Origin: Actinomycetota bacterium
Lineage (GTDB): Bacteria > Actinomycetota > Actinomycetes > Mycobacteriales > Mycobacteriaceae
NCBI GenBank assembly: GCA_018268465.1
Contig: JAFDWN010000024.1
Span: 1 to 64,000, forward strand
Direction: 5' to 3'
DNA length: 64,000 nucleotides
The notes beneath the pieces are model-generated. The model saw only the letters and a program-made list of their open reading frames with translations. It did not search any database and was not told the origin of the DNA. The position numbers and the translations under genes were made by a program. Below, piece by piece: positions 8,904 to 17,343 of the stretch (position 1 is the stretch's first letter; each line of letters opens with the position of its first letter).

Positions 8904-9226
8904 TGTGGATGACCCTGGCGGCGGCCATCGTCGTCGAGGTGTTCGCCACACTTTCGCTGCGTGCCTCGGAGGGGTTCCGCAAAAAGGTCTGGATCCTGCC
9001 CGTGGTGGCCGGCTACACCGTGGCGTTCACCCTGCTGTGGGCGACGTTGGCGCTGGGCATGCCGGTCGGCATCGCCTACGGCATCTGGACCGCATGCGGT
9101 GTCGCCCTCGTCGCGATCGTCGCCCGGTTCCTGTTCGGCGAACCTCTGACGTGGGTGATGGCGTCGGGTATCGCGCTGATCGTGGGCGGGGTGCTCACGA
9201 TCGAGACGGTCGGGCTCGCGCACTGA
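8900..9226 (+). CDS. Small multidrug resistance (SMR) efflux subunit 2
   Basis: This 108-residue partner of the preceding SMR gene has the helix 1 glutamate in IVVEVFATLSLRAS and the helix 3 signature GIAYGIWTACGVA. It retains a positively charged FRKK loop that the first subunit lacks (FRKKVWIL against DHSAWLAV), which fits an inverted topology for the two subunits. Its start overlaps the first gene by four bases. Its last 32 bases overlap the convergent MFS gene. Confidence 0.92.
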   Translation: MMWMTLAAAIVVEVFATLSLRASEGFRKKVWILPVVAGYTVAFTLLWATLALGMPVGIAYGIWTACGVALVAIVARFLFGEPLTWVMASGIALIVGGVLTIETVGLAH

Positions 9227-10394
9227 GAGTGCCGGCCAGTGCCACCGCGAGCAGGCCCGCGACCGGGACGCTGAGCAGCCCGACGCGCAGGTTCGTGGCG
9301 TCGGCGACGACGCCGACGAGTAGCGGGGCGCCCAGGAAGCCGATGCGCATCAACCAGGTCACCACCATCAGCCCGGTGCCGGGACGCAGCCCGGTGAGCT
9401 GATCGGCGCTGTGCATCGCCGCCGGGATCAGGGTCGCTGTTCCGAATCCCGCGGCGGCGAATCCCGCGATGGTGCCCGGCAGGGACGGTAGTGCCAGCGC
9501 CGCGCCCATCCCGGCCGCCGCGAGCAGGCCGCCCGCCCGGACGACGGCGCGTTCCCCGAACCGGTCGACCATCCGGTCACCGACGAGTCGGCCGGCGAAC
9601 ATGAAGCCGGCCAGCGCGACGTAGCCGAACGCCGCGATCGCGGCCGGGGCGCCGATGCTGTCCCGCAGATACAGGGTGGCCCAGGAACTGCCGGCGTCCT
9701 CGATCGTGGCGCCGGCGATCGCGATGAGCGCCAGCGCCAGCAGCGTCGCATAGCCCCGGAGCCCGGCGCCCCCGCCTGCGGGTGCCCGCGCCGCCGGGTG
9801 GTCGTCGTGATCGGGGCCGGGCAACAGGTAGGGGAAGCAGGCCAGCACCACCCCGACGAACACCGCCCCGGTGATGGACAGATGCAGCGCACGCGGCATA
9901 TGCAGCGCGATGGCCGCCGCACCCAGTGATCCGCCCAGCACCGCGCCGATCGCCCACACCGCGTGGAACGAGTTGATGATCGACCGGCCGTAGGTGCGCT
10001 GGACCCGTAAGGCGTGGGCGTTCTGCGCGACATCGGTGATGGCGTCGGAGGCGCCCGCCACGAACAGCGCCGCTGCCAGCAGCGCCACCGATGGCGCCAG
10101 CCCGGCCGCCACCACGAACACCGCGATGCCGGCGGTGCCCGCGACCGCCACCCGCGAGGAGCGGAAGCGTCTGATCAGGTAGCCCGCGGTCAGCCCGGCG
10201 GCCAGGGCGCCTGCGGGAAATGCGGCGATCGCGGCGCCGTACATCGCGTTGCTCAACTGCAGGTCGGCCTTGATCTCGGGATACCGCGGGAGCAGGTTGG
10301 CGAAGATCGCGCCATTGGTCAGGAACAGCGCCGCGGTGGCCACCCGGGCCCGCCGGTTGCGCGCGACAGTCGCGTCGAGCAGTTCCGGGGCCAT
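9195..10394 (-). CDS. MFS transporter
   Basis: This 399-residue protein has about 12 hydrophobic helices of the major facilitator fold. It begins with RRARVATAALFLTNGAIFANLLPRY and carries two basic cytoplasmic loops, YLIRRFRSSR after helix 2 and VGDRMVDRFGERAVVR in the second half, equivalent to the MFS motif A positions. This sugar/drug-carrier-like subgroup (FucP/YbjJ-like) is common in actinobacteria. The substrate cannot be assigned. It overlaps the SMR gene tail-to-tail and is divergent from the DUF202 pair. Confidence 0.87.
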   Translation of the reverse strand: MAPELLDATVARNRRARVATAALFLTNGAIFANLLPRYPEIKADLQLSNAMYGAAIAAFPAGALAAGLTAGYLIRRFRSSRVAVAGTAGIAVFVVAAGLAPSVALLAAALFVAGASDAITDVAQNAHALRVQRTYGRSIINSFHAVWAIGAVLGGSLGAAAIALHMPRALHLSITGAVFVGVVLACFPYLLPGPDHDDHPAARAPAGGGAGLRGYATLLALALIAIAGATIEDAGSSWATLYLRDSIGAPAAIAAFGYVALAGFMFAGRLVGDRMVDRFGERAVVRAGGLLAAAGMGAALALPSLPGTIAGFAAAGFGTATLIPAAMHSADQLTGLRPGTGLMVVTWLMRIGFLGAPLLVGVVADATNLRVGLLSVPVAGLLAVALAGTLSARARPSRS

Positions 10395-10470
10395 GACCCG
10401 GACACTACCGATGGGTGAAATCTCGGAGTTGGGCGAATCCGGCCGTGCCGACAGGCGATCATGGCGGGTG

Positions 10471-10836
10471 ATGAGTGACCTCGGTGAGGAACGACCGCTC
10501 GACCAGGAGCCGGACTACCGGTTCACCCTGGCCAACGAGCGCACCTATCTTGCGTGGATCCGGACGGCGCTCGCGCTCATCGCGGGCGGGGTGGCGGTGG
10601 TCCAGCTGGTTCCGGAGTTCGGCTTCCCGATCGCCCGCCTGGTCATCGGTCTGGCACTGACCGCGGGCGGCGGCCTGCTGGCGGTGTCGGCGGTGCAGCG
10701 GTGGCGGCGGGTGCAGGCGGCGATGGGCAGGGGCGACGACCTGCCGCCGTCGCGGCTGCCGCAGCTGTTGGCCGGCGGTCTGCTGGTGGTCGTACTGCTG
10801 ATCCTGGCCGTCCTTCTTGCCCAGGCCTTCTCGTGA
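10471..10836 (+). CDS. DUF202 (YidH-like) membrane protein, subunit 1
   Basis: This 121-residue protein has the DUF202 signature in RFTLANERTYLAWIRTALALIAGGVAV followed by two more hydrophobic segments (about 55-75 and 98-120), giving three predicted helices. The ATG at 10471 was chosen because the conserved NERTYLAWIRT block then lies near the N-terminus as in other members; a GTG one codon earlier is possible. It overlaps the next DUF202 gene by four bases (GTGA). The function of the family is not established. Confidence 0.87.
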   Translation: MSDLGEERPLDQEPDYRFTLANERTYLAWIRTALALIAGGVAVVQLVPEFGFPIARLVIGLALTAGGGLLAVSAVQRWRRVQAAMGRGDDLPPSRLPQLLAGGLLVVVLLILAVLLAQAFS

Positions 10837-11165
10837 CCGCACCCCAGGAGAAGCCCGGGTTGCAGGCGGAACGGACACTGCTGTCGTGGGAACGCACCGC
10901 GCTGGGGTTTCTGGTCGGCGGGGCGATCCCGCTGTTCCGGGAGCACGGCCCGTTGCACGTGGGACGCGCCCTGCTGGCCGCGATGGCTGTGGCGGCGGCG
11001 CTGCTCGTCATCGGGCTGGGCCGGGCCCGGGCGCGGCGCATCGGCCGGACCCGGGTCGTCGCGGGGACGCCGGTGGTCCCCGCGCCCGGGCGGGCCGTGC
11101 TGCTCACCGGCGCCGTGGTGGCCGGATTCGCGGCCACCGTCGCGGTGATCATGCTGCTGCGTTGA
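10833..11165 (+). CDS. DUF202 membrane protein, subunit 2
   Basis: This 110-residue protein has the same family signature (LQAERTLLSWERTALGFLVGGAIPL) and two further hydrophobic helices. The GTG start at 10833 overlaps the stop of the first DUF202 gene, so the two are translationally coupled. Tandem, diverged copies suggest a hetero-oligomeric membrane protein. A stem-loop follows at 11191. Confidence 0.85.
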   Translation: MTAPQEKPGLQAERTLLSWERTALGFLVGGAIPLFREHGPLHVGRALLAAMAVAAALLVIGLGRARARRIGRTRVVAGTPVVPAPGRAVLLTGAVVAGFAATVAVIMLLR

Positions 11166-11190
11166 TGGCCGCGCTCCGGTGATGTGACCC

Positions 11191-11210
11191 GGCCGCCGAG
11201 CGCGGCGGCC
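11191..11210. terminator. Candidate stem-loop after the DUF202 pair
   Basis: The arms GGCCGCC and GGCGGCC enclose a six-base loop 25 bases after the second DUF202 stop and about 85 bases before malQ. There is no T-tract, which is usual for mycobacterial hairpins, so termination is only a possibility. Confidence 0.35.
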
Positions 11211-11295
11211 CGACGTTGAGCAAGATTGGCCGGGTGACCGATGAGCACCTGCCGATGGGGGCCCCACCCGCCCGAGGGGCAGCGGGGCTGCCCAC

Positions 11296-13440
11296 ATGAC
11301 CCCGCTGCCGGCCTCGCTGCTGGACCTGGCCCACCGCCACGGCGTCGCCACCGACTACGTCGACTGGACGGGGCGATACGTCACCGTCGCTGAGTCGACC
11401 CTGGTGGCGGTTCTCGACGGGCTCGGCGTGGCCGCCGACACCGAAGACCTCCGGATCGGGGCCCTCGCCGCGCTGGAACGCGGCTACTGGCAGCGCCCGC
11501 TGCCGCCCATCGTGGTGGGGCGGGCGGGGGCGGTGTCGGCGTTCTGGGTGCACGTCACCCACGGCGACCCGGTCGAGGTGTGGATTCGGCTGGAGGACGG
11601 CTCCGTGCGGGCCGGTCTGCGCCAGCTGGAGAACAACAACGGACCCAACGAGCTCGACGGGCGGCTGGTCGGCGAGGCGAGTTTCGAGCTGCCCGCCGAC
11701 CTGCCGCTGGGATACCACCGCCTGCACATGCGGTCGGGTTCGTCCGAGGCGAGCACCCCGGTGCTCATCTCCCCCGCATCGCTCGGTCCGCCGGCCAGGC
11801 TCGGCGGCGCCCGCGCATGGGGCCTGGCCGCCCAGCTCTACAGCGTGCGGTCGCGGCAGTCCTGGGGTATCGGCGACCTGACCGATCTGGCCGACCTGGC
11901 GGTGTGGTCGGCCGCCCGCCACCGCGCCGGGTTCGTCCTGATCAATCCGCTGCACGCCGCGGCGCCGACCGCTCCGATGGAACCGTCGCCGTACCTCCCG
12001 ACGTCGCGGCGTTTCGTGAACCCGATCTATCTGCGGGTCGAGGCGATCCCCGAGTTCGCCCATGTGCCGGGCCGATCCGGGCTGCGCAAGGCCCGGGCCG
12101 CCGTGCAGGCCCGCGCCGACCGCGACGCACTGATCGACCGCGACGCCGTGTGGAAGGTCAAACGGGCCGCGCTGCGGCAGGTCTACCGGGTCCGCCGCTC
12201 GGCCGGGCGCGAACTGGCCTACCAGGCATTCCGCGACCGCGAGGGCCGCAGCCTCGACGATTTCGCGACGTGGTGCGCGCTGGCCGAGAAGTACGGCAGT
12301 GACTGGCACCGCTGGCCCGGCGAGTTGCGCCATCCCGGGTCGCGCGCGGTCGCGCGGTTCGCCCGCAAGCACCCCGACCGGATCGACTTCCATCGCTGGC
12401 TGCAATGGCAGCTCGACGACCAGCTGGCGTCGGCCCAGTCGGCCGCGCTGCGGGCGGGGATGAGCCTGGGTGTCATGGGTGACCTCGCCGTCGGTGTCGA
12501 CCCCGACGGCGCGGATGCCTGGGCGCTGCAGGACGTGCTGGCCCGCGGTGTCACCGCCGGAGCGCCGCCCGACGAGTTCAACCAGCTCGGGCAGGACTGG
12601 TCGCAGCCGCCGTGGCGTCCCGACCAGCTCGTCGAGCAGGCCTACGAGCCCTTCCGGGCGCTGGTCGCCGCCGCCCTGCGGCATTCCGGGGCGCTGCGTA
12701 TCGACCACATCATCGGGCTGTTCCGGTTGTGGTGGATCCCCCGGGGCGCGGGCCCCATGGACGGCACGTACGTGCGGTACGACCACGAGGCGATGATCGG
12801 GATCGTCGCTCTGGAGGCGCACCGGGCGGGCGCGGTGGTGGTCGGTGAGGACCTGGGAACGGTGGAGCCGTGGGTGCGCGACTACCTCCGCGACCGCGGC
12901 CTGTTCGGGACGTCGATCCTGTGGTTCGAGATGGATCACCACGGCGGCGGCGGCCCGTTGCCCGCCGAGCGGTGGCGCGAGTACTGCCTGTCCTCGGTGA
13001 CCACCCACGACTTGCCGCCGACGGCCGGTTATCTGGCCGGTGAACACATCCGGTTGCGCGAACGGCTGGGGCTGCTGACCCGCCCGGCCGAGCAGGAGTT
13101 GGCCGAGGACCACGCCACCCATACGGCGTGGCTGGACGAACTGCGCCGCCGCGGGCTGCTCGACCCGGAGGTCGCCGAACCGCCGGTCGACGACGTCGTG
13201 ACGGCGCTGTACCGCTATCTGGGCCGGACCCCATCGAAGCTGCTGGCGCTGTCGCTGGCCGACGCGGTCGGCGAGCTGCGGACCCAGAATCAGCCGGGCA
13301 CCGTCGACGAATACCCGAACTGGCGGGTGCCCCTGGGCGGTCCCGACGGGCGCAGACTGCTGCTGGAGGACGTGTTCACCGACCCGCGCGCCGCGGCCCT
13401 CGCCGAGGCGTTACGCGAGCAGGTCGGCCCGTCTCTGTAA
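11296..13440 (+). CDS. malQ: 4-alpha-glucanotransferase (amylomaltase, GH77)
   Basis: This 714-residue enzyme transfers alpha-1,4-glucan segments in maltodextrin and glycogen metabolism. The GH77 core starts near residue 170 (RAWGLAAQLYSVRSRQSWGIGDLTDL). The catalytic residues are the nucleophile Asp470 in ALRIDHIIGLFRLWW, the acid/base Glu518 in VVVGEDLGTVEP and the stabiliser Asp572 in VTTHDLP. The N-terminal 160-residue extension with a beta-sandwich is typical of actinobacterial MalQ, about 720 residues long. The ribosome binding site before the ATG is weak. Confidence 0.95.
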   Translation: MTPLPASLLDLAHRHGVATDYVDWTGRYVTVAESTLVAVLDGLGVAADTEDLRIGALAALERGYWQRPLPPIVVGRAGAVSAFWVHVTHGDPVEVWIRLEDGSVRAGLRQLENNNGPNELDGRLVGEASFELPADLPLGYHRLHMRSGSSEASTPVLISPASLGPPARLGGARAWGLAAQLYSVRSRQSWGIGDLTDLADLAVWSAARHRAGFVLINPLHAAAPTAPMEPSPYLPTSRRFVNPIYLRVEAIPEFAHVPGRSGLRKARAAVQARADRDALIDRDAVWKVKRAALRQVYRVRRSAGRELAYQAFRDREGRSLDDFATWCALAEKYGSDWHRWPGELRHPGSRAVARFARKHPDRIDFHRWLQWQLDDQLASAQSAALRAGMSLGVMGDLAVGVDPDGADAWALQDVLARGVTAGAPPDEFNQLGQDWSQPPWRPDQLVEQAYEPFRALVAAALRHSGALRIDHIIGLFRLWWIPRGAGPMDGTYVRYDHEAMIGIVALEAHRAGAVVVGEDLGTVEPWVRDYLRDRGLFGTSILWFEMDHHGGGGPLPAERWREYCLSSVTTHDLPPTAGYLAGEHIRLRERLGLLTRPAEQELAEDHATHTAWLDELRRRGLLDPEVAEPPVDDVVTALYRYLGRTPSKLLALSLADAVGELRTQNQPGTVDEYPNWRVPLGGPDGRRLLLEDVFTDPRAAALAEALREQVGPSL

Positions 13441-13517
13441 CGCCGGGGCACCTTTCACCGGTTTCACATTCGTTACCACTGCGATATGTTCGCAGCGCAC
13501 CGACCTACGGAGGACAC

Positions 13518-13934
13518 GTGAACAAGTTCGCCCTTCTCGGCGCGGGAATCGCCGCAGCCGGCGCTGCCGCCGCCCTCCTCGGCGCGGGCGCTGCCAGCTC
13601 CCAACCGCGGGATATGTCCTCCTACAACGTGGTCGGAGAGCCGTATTCCCGGGCACTGGCCATTCTCAAGAGCCAGGGTGTCAAGGCGACGTTCGGCGGT
13701 TCCTTCGGCAGTGTGCTGCCGCAGTCGCAGTGCCTCGTCGACTCCCAGAAGGTGAACTCCAGCGGCAAGATGATCCTGATGCTGGACTGCTCGCAGAAGG
13801 CCGCCGACCTGGCGCAGGATTCGGCGATACCCGGTGCCCCGTCGGTCGGCGCCAACGGTGTCACCACCGTGACTCCCACCCCCGTGGTGCCGATCGCCGG
13901 CGCCCCGGGCGCGGGGACGCCGCCGCCCGCCTAA
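13518..13934 (+). CDS. Secreted PASTA-like protein
   Basis: This 138-residue protein has a signal or anchor sequence (residues 1-31, Ala-rich) and a PASTA-like segment SSYNVVGEPYSRALAILKSQGVKATFGGSFGSVLPQSQCLVDSQ. Its two cysteines (QCLV and LDCS) probably pair. A Pro/Thr/Ala-rich tail follows. The GTG start has GGAGG four bases upstream. PASTA folds bind peptidoglycan fragments or beta-lactams in other proteins. Its position just before a Ser/Thr kinase that itself lacks a PASTA domain makes a shared signalling role possible, though this is inferred. Confidence 0.8.
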   Translation: MNKFALLGAGIAAAGAAAALLGAGAASSQPRDMSSYNVVGEPYSRALAILKSQGVKATFGGSFGSVLPQSQCLVDSQKVNSSGKMILMLDCSQKAADLAQDSAIPGAPSVGANGVTTVTPTPVVPIAGAPGAGTPPPA

Positions 13935-14006
13935 GGCTGCCGCCACGCACTCACCGCACTCGGTGCGGGCCCGGCGCATCGAGTGTGGTTCAGTACTATT
14001 CCGCCC

Positions 14007-15503
14007 ATGCCGTTGGCCGATGGCGCGACGTTCGCCGGATACACCGTGCTGCGGATGCTCGGATCCGGAGGCATGGGCGAGGTCTATCTCGTGCAGCATC
14101 CCCGGCTGCCGCGCCGCGACGCGCTGAAGGTCTTGCCCGCGTCGGTGTCGGCCGACCCGGAGTACCGCCAGCGGTTCCACCGCGAGGCCGATATCGCCGC
14201 CACCCTGTGGCATCCACACATCGTGGGGGTGCACGACCGGGGCGAGGACCGGGACCAGCTGTGGATCTCGATGGACTACGTGGACGGCACCGACGCCGGC
14301 CGGCTGCTGCGCGACCACCATCCCCGCGGTCTGCCGCCGGCGGCGGTCGCCGAGATCGTCACCGCCGTCGCCTCCGCGCTCGACTACGCCCACCAGCGCA
14401 ATCTGCTGCACCGCGACGTCAAACCCGCGAACATTCTCATCGCCCAGCCGGAGGCGGGCGATGAGCGGATCATGCTGGCCGATTTCGGCATCGCCCGCTG
14501 GGCCGACGAGGTCAGCGGACTGACCGCGACCAACATGACGGTGGGCACCGTGTCCTACGCCTCCCCCGAACAGCTGCTCGGCGGCGACCTGGACGGCCGG
14601 GCCGACCAGTACTCGCTGGCCGCGACGGCATTTCACCTGCTCACCGGTTCGCCACCGTTCGAGCATTCCAATCCGGCCGTGGTCATCAGCCAGCATCTGC
14701 GCGCCGAGCCGCCCGCGGTGAGCCAGCGCCGCCCTGAGGTGGCTGCGCTGGACCCGGTGCTGGCGAAGGCGCTGGCGAAGGATCCCGGGGATCGCTATGA
14801 GCAGTGTTCGGACTTCGCCAGAGCGCTGAGCCACCGGCTCGGTGGCGGCGAACCGGCGGCGACCCGGCTGGCCGCCGCCGCGCCGGCCGGCCAGGAGGCA
14901 CCTGTCGCGCCGGCCGGCCAGGAGGCACCCGTCGCGGCCCGGTCGCGGGGTGTGCTGCGCGCCGGGGTCGTCCTGCCAGCCGTGCTCGCGGTGCTGTTGG
15001 TCGCGGCGATCGTGGTGGCGATCGCCGAGTTCCGCCGCGCCGACGACCATCCGGTGCCACCACCTGCCGCCCACCCGTCGACGACCACGACCACGACCAT
15101 GACGACGACCATGACGACGACGACCGCTCCCGCACCACCCCCGCCGCCACCTGCACCGACGGATACCGTGACCCAGACCGAGACGCAGACCGACGTGCCG
15201 ACGACGGCCCCCGCCGGTGCGGTCGTCGGCGCCGCCTGCTCACCGGTGGGCAGCACCGCCACCACCGCCGCGGGCGCGACGGCGTACTGTTCGACGCTGC
15301 AGACCACCGGCTCGCCGATCTGGTCGCTGACTCCCGGCGACGTGCCCGCGCCCACGGTCACGGTGACCGCGGCACCGACCGAGGAACCGCTGCCCCCGGA
15401 ACTGGAGTCGCCGGTGCGGGTGTGCATGCAGCAGACGGGTATGACCCGCCGCGAATGCCGCGAGGCGATCCGCGCGAGCAACGCCGGCGGCGGGCAGCCG
15501 TGA
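14007..15503 (+). CDS. Transmembrane serine/threonine protein kinase (PknF-type) with Cys-rich extracellular tail
   Basis: In this 498-residue protein the kinase domain (12-275) is intact: glycine loop GSGGMGEV (19-26), Lys41, catalytic HRDVKP (Asp137), DFG (159-161) and activation loop [13 protein letters not shown] juxtamembrane linker carries a duplicated APAGQEAPV unit, then one transmembrane helix (about 317-341). The outside part has a run of Thr/Met and a Pro-rich stalk, then two cysteine pairs (Cys411/428 and Cys473/484). The Cys411/428 segment matches modules in secreted proteins elsewhere in this window. It phosphorylates unknown targets, probably in envelope physiology. Confidence 0.95.
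   Translation: MPLADGATFAGYTVLRMLGSGGMGEVYLVQHPRLPRRDALKVLPASVSADPEYRQRFHREADIAATLWHPHIVGVHDRGEDRDQLWISMDYVDGTDAGRLLRDHHPRGLPPAAVAEIVTAVASALDYAHQRNLLHRDVKPANILIAQPEAGDERIMLADFGIARWADEVSGLTATNMTVGTVSYASPEQLLGGDLDGRADQYSLAATAFHLLTGSPPFEHSNPAVVISQHLRAEPPAVSQRRPEVAALDPVLAKALAKDPGDRYEQCSDFARALSHRLGGGEPAATRLAAAAPAGQEAPVAPAGQEAPVAARSRGVLRAGVVLPAVLAVLLVAAIVVAIAEFRRADDHPVPPPAAHPSTTTTTTMTTTMTTTTAPAPPPPPPAPTDTVTQTETQTDVPTTAPAGAVVGAACSPVGSTATTAAGATAYCSTLQTTGSPIWSLTPGDVPAPTVTVTAAPTEEPLPPELESPVRVCMQQTGMTRRECREAIRASNAGGGQP
14880..14933 (+). repeat. 27-bp tandem duplication inside the kinase gene
   Basis: Two adjacent 27-base units (14880-14906 and 14907-14933) differ by one silent base and encode APAGQEAPV twice in the linker between kinase domain and membrane helix. 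The near-identity suggests recent slippage, so the copy number may vary between strains. Confidence 0.85.
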
Positions 15504-15538
15504 CGGTGGCGAGGTGAGGTTCGGCCGGGCGCCGACCA

Positions 15539-16051
15539 TCAACGCGATCGAGACCCGGCCGGTTCGCCGTGTGCGCCCTCATCCTCCCCGGGGCGGCAAC
15601 GCACCAGAAGCTCGTCGAGCGCCGGACGCTGACCCGCCAGCAGCTTCTCCCGCGCCACTGCCGCCGGATACCAGGCGACCCGGTCGATTTCCGGAAACTC
15701 CCTGAGCCGGCCCGACCCCTTCGGCCATTCCAGCGTGAACGTATTGCTATGTGCGCCTTCGATGTCGAGGTCGGCGCGGACCGCGAACACGGTGACGACC
15801 TTGCCGCCGGGCTGTTTGACCGGTTCGAGCTGCAGGCGCGGGCCGTCGGGCGGCGCCATGCCGAGCTCCTCCAGGAACTCGCGCTGCGCCACCGCCCACG
15901 GATCCTCCCCCTGGCCGTACTCCCCCTTGGGTACGGACCATGCCCCGTCGTCCCTACGCGCCCAGAACGGGCCTCCCGGATGGGCGATGAGCACCTCGAC
16001 ACCGGCGTCGGTCATTCGGTAGAGCAGAAGTCCCGCACTGCGTTTCGGCAC
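15539..16051 (-). CDS. Nudix hydrolase
   Basis: This 170-residue protein carries a complete Nudix box: Gly43, Glu49, Arg57-Glu58 and Glu61-Glu62 with Gly64, in PKGEYGQGED through FLEELGM. Its N-terminus RSAGLLLYR is typical of small Nudix enzymes that cleave nucleoside diphosphate derivatives. The GTG at 16049-16051 gives the usual family N-terminus; another GTG three codons earlier is possible. It starts 17 bases after the histidine kinase gene and probably belongs to that operon. It faces the kinase gene tail-to-tail. Confidence 0.87.
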   Translation of the reverse strand: MPKRSAGLLLYRMTDAGVEVLIAHPGGPFWARRDDGAWSVPKGEYGQGEDPWAVAQREFLEELGMAPPDGPRLQLEPVKQPGGKVVTVFAVRADLDIEGAHSNTFTLEWPKGSGRLREFPEIDRVAWYPAAVAREKLLAGQRPALDELLVRCRPGEDEGAHGEPAGSRSR

Positions 16052-16068
16052 GACAGCCACAGTAGCGA

Positions 16069-17343
16069 TCAACAGCGGCCCAGCGGGCAGTCCCGAGGCG
16101 GTGCGGCGCTCCGTTCGGGCCGGTCGGCGATGGCCCGGTCGGGCAGCCAGATGACGAAGGTGCTGCCCACCCCGAGCGTGCTGAACAGCGCCATCCGGCC
16201 CTCGTGGCTCTCCACGATCTGGCGGGCGATCGCCAGTCCCAGACCCGAGCCGCGCCGCCGGCGCACCTGTCCGGGGACGTCGCCCTCGCCGTTGGCGGCG
16301 CGCCGGAACCGGTCGAACACGCCTTCCTGTTCCTCTTCGGCGATGCCGGGACCCTCGTCCTGAACGGCCATCCACGCCCAGCCGCCGACGCTGCCGCTGG
16401 CGACGGTGAGCGTCGAACCCGCGGGTGCGAGCCGGACGGCGTTGGACAGCAGGTTGGCCAGGGCCCGTGCCAGCGACTCCGGGTCGGCATAGACCACCGG
16501 CCCCGGCGAGATCCGGGTGGCCACGTGCAGCGGTCGCTCCCTGGCCAGCAGCCGGTGCTCTTCGACCACGTCGCCGACGAACGTGTGCAGGTCGACGCGC
16601 TGATCGGCGAACGAACCCGACCGCCGGCGCGCGGTGGCCAGGAGGTCTTCGAGCAGTCGCGACATCCGGGCGGTGGCCCGCGAGATCACCGCCAGCGCGT
16701 GGGCCCGCTCCTCGGGGGTGGAGTGCTCGTCGGCGAGCACCGCCTCCACATTGGCCTGGACGACCGCGACCGGATTGCGCAGCTCGTGGGAGACGTCTTC
16801 GACCAGGGCGCGTTCGGCCCGGAACGCGGCGTCGAGCCGGTCGAGCATGCCGTCGATGGTGTCGGCCAGGGTGCGCAGCTCGTCGCGGGGCCCGTCCGCG
16901 TGGATCCGTTCGGAGAGATCGCTGGCGCGGAGCCGGTCGGCGGTCGAGGTGATCGTGCCGATGGGGCGCAGCATCCGGCCCGCCACGAACCATCCGACGA
17001 GCGCGCTGATCAGAAAGATCGCGGCGAGGGCGACCAGCGAATAGTTGCGCAGCGTGTCCAGCGTCGATTGGTTGACGGCGCGCTGCACACTCTCCAGGTC
17101 GGCCGCTTCGAAGCTCTCGCCGACCCGGTAGACCATGGTGCCGTCGGAGCGGCGTTCGAACCGTTTCACGGTCACGGGGTCCAGGGGTCCGGCGTCGATG
17201 GTCTGCGACAGCGCGAGGTAGATCGCCACCACGATCAGCGCCGAGATCGCGAACAGCCATGCCGACGTGATCAGGGCGAGCCTAATCCGCAGGGTGCCCC
17301 GGATGGCGTCCAACGTCCGTGGCAGCACCGCGCCGGGCCTCAT
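16069..17343 (-). CDS. Sensor histidine kinase (two-component)
   Basis: This 424-residue protein has two transmembrane helices (about 21-45 and 101-121) flanking a short 55-residue extracytoplasmic sensor. A HAMP domain (about 122-175) follows, then HisKA with phospho-acceptor His186 in DVSHELRNP, and a HATPase_c domain with NLLSNAV, DEGPGIAEEE and GSGLGLAIARQIVESHEG. The start overlaps the response regulator stop by four bases, so the two are a cognate pair. The signal is unknown; the short periplasmic loop leaves room for membrane-state or small-ligand sensing. Confidence 0.95.
   Translation of the reverse strand: MRPGAVLPRTLDAIRGTLRIRLALITSAWLFAISALIVVAIYLALSQTIDAGPLDPVTVKRFERRSDGTMVYRVGESFEAADLESVQRAVNQSTLDTLRNYSLVALAAIFLISALVGWFVAGRMLRPIGTITSTADRLRASDLSERIHADGPRDELRTLADTIDGMLDRLDAAFRAERALVEDVSHELRNPVAVVQANVEAVLADEHSTPEERAHALAVISRATARMSRLLEDLLATARRRSGSFADQRVDLHTFVGDVVEEHRLLARERPLHVATRISPGPVVYADPESLARALANLLSNAVRLAPAGSTLTVASGSVGGWAWMAVQDEGPGIAEEEQEGVFDRFRRAANGEGDVPGQVRRRRGSGLGLAIARQIVESHEGRMALFSTLGVGSTFVIWLPDRAIADRPERSAAPPRDCPLGRC

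Noticed and set aside
11149-13122. A 657-codon minus-strand open frame opposite malQ
   Set aside because: MalQ has all catalytic residues on the plus strand; the antisense frame has Arg/Gly/Gln composition and no motif.
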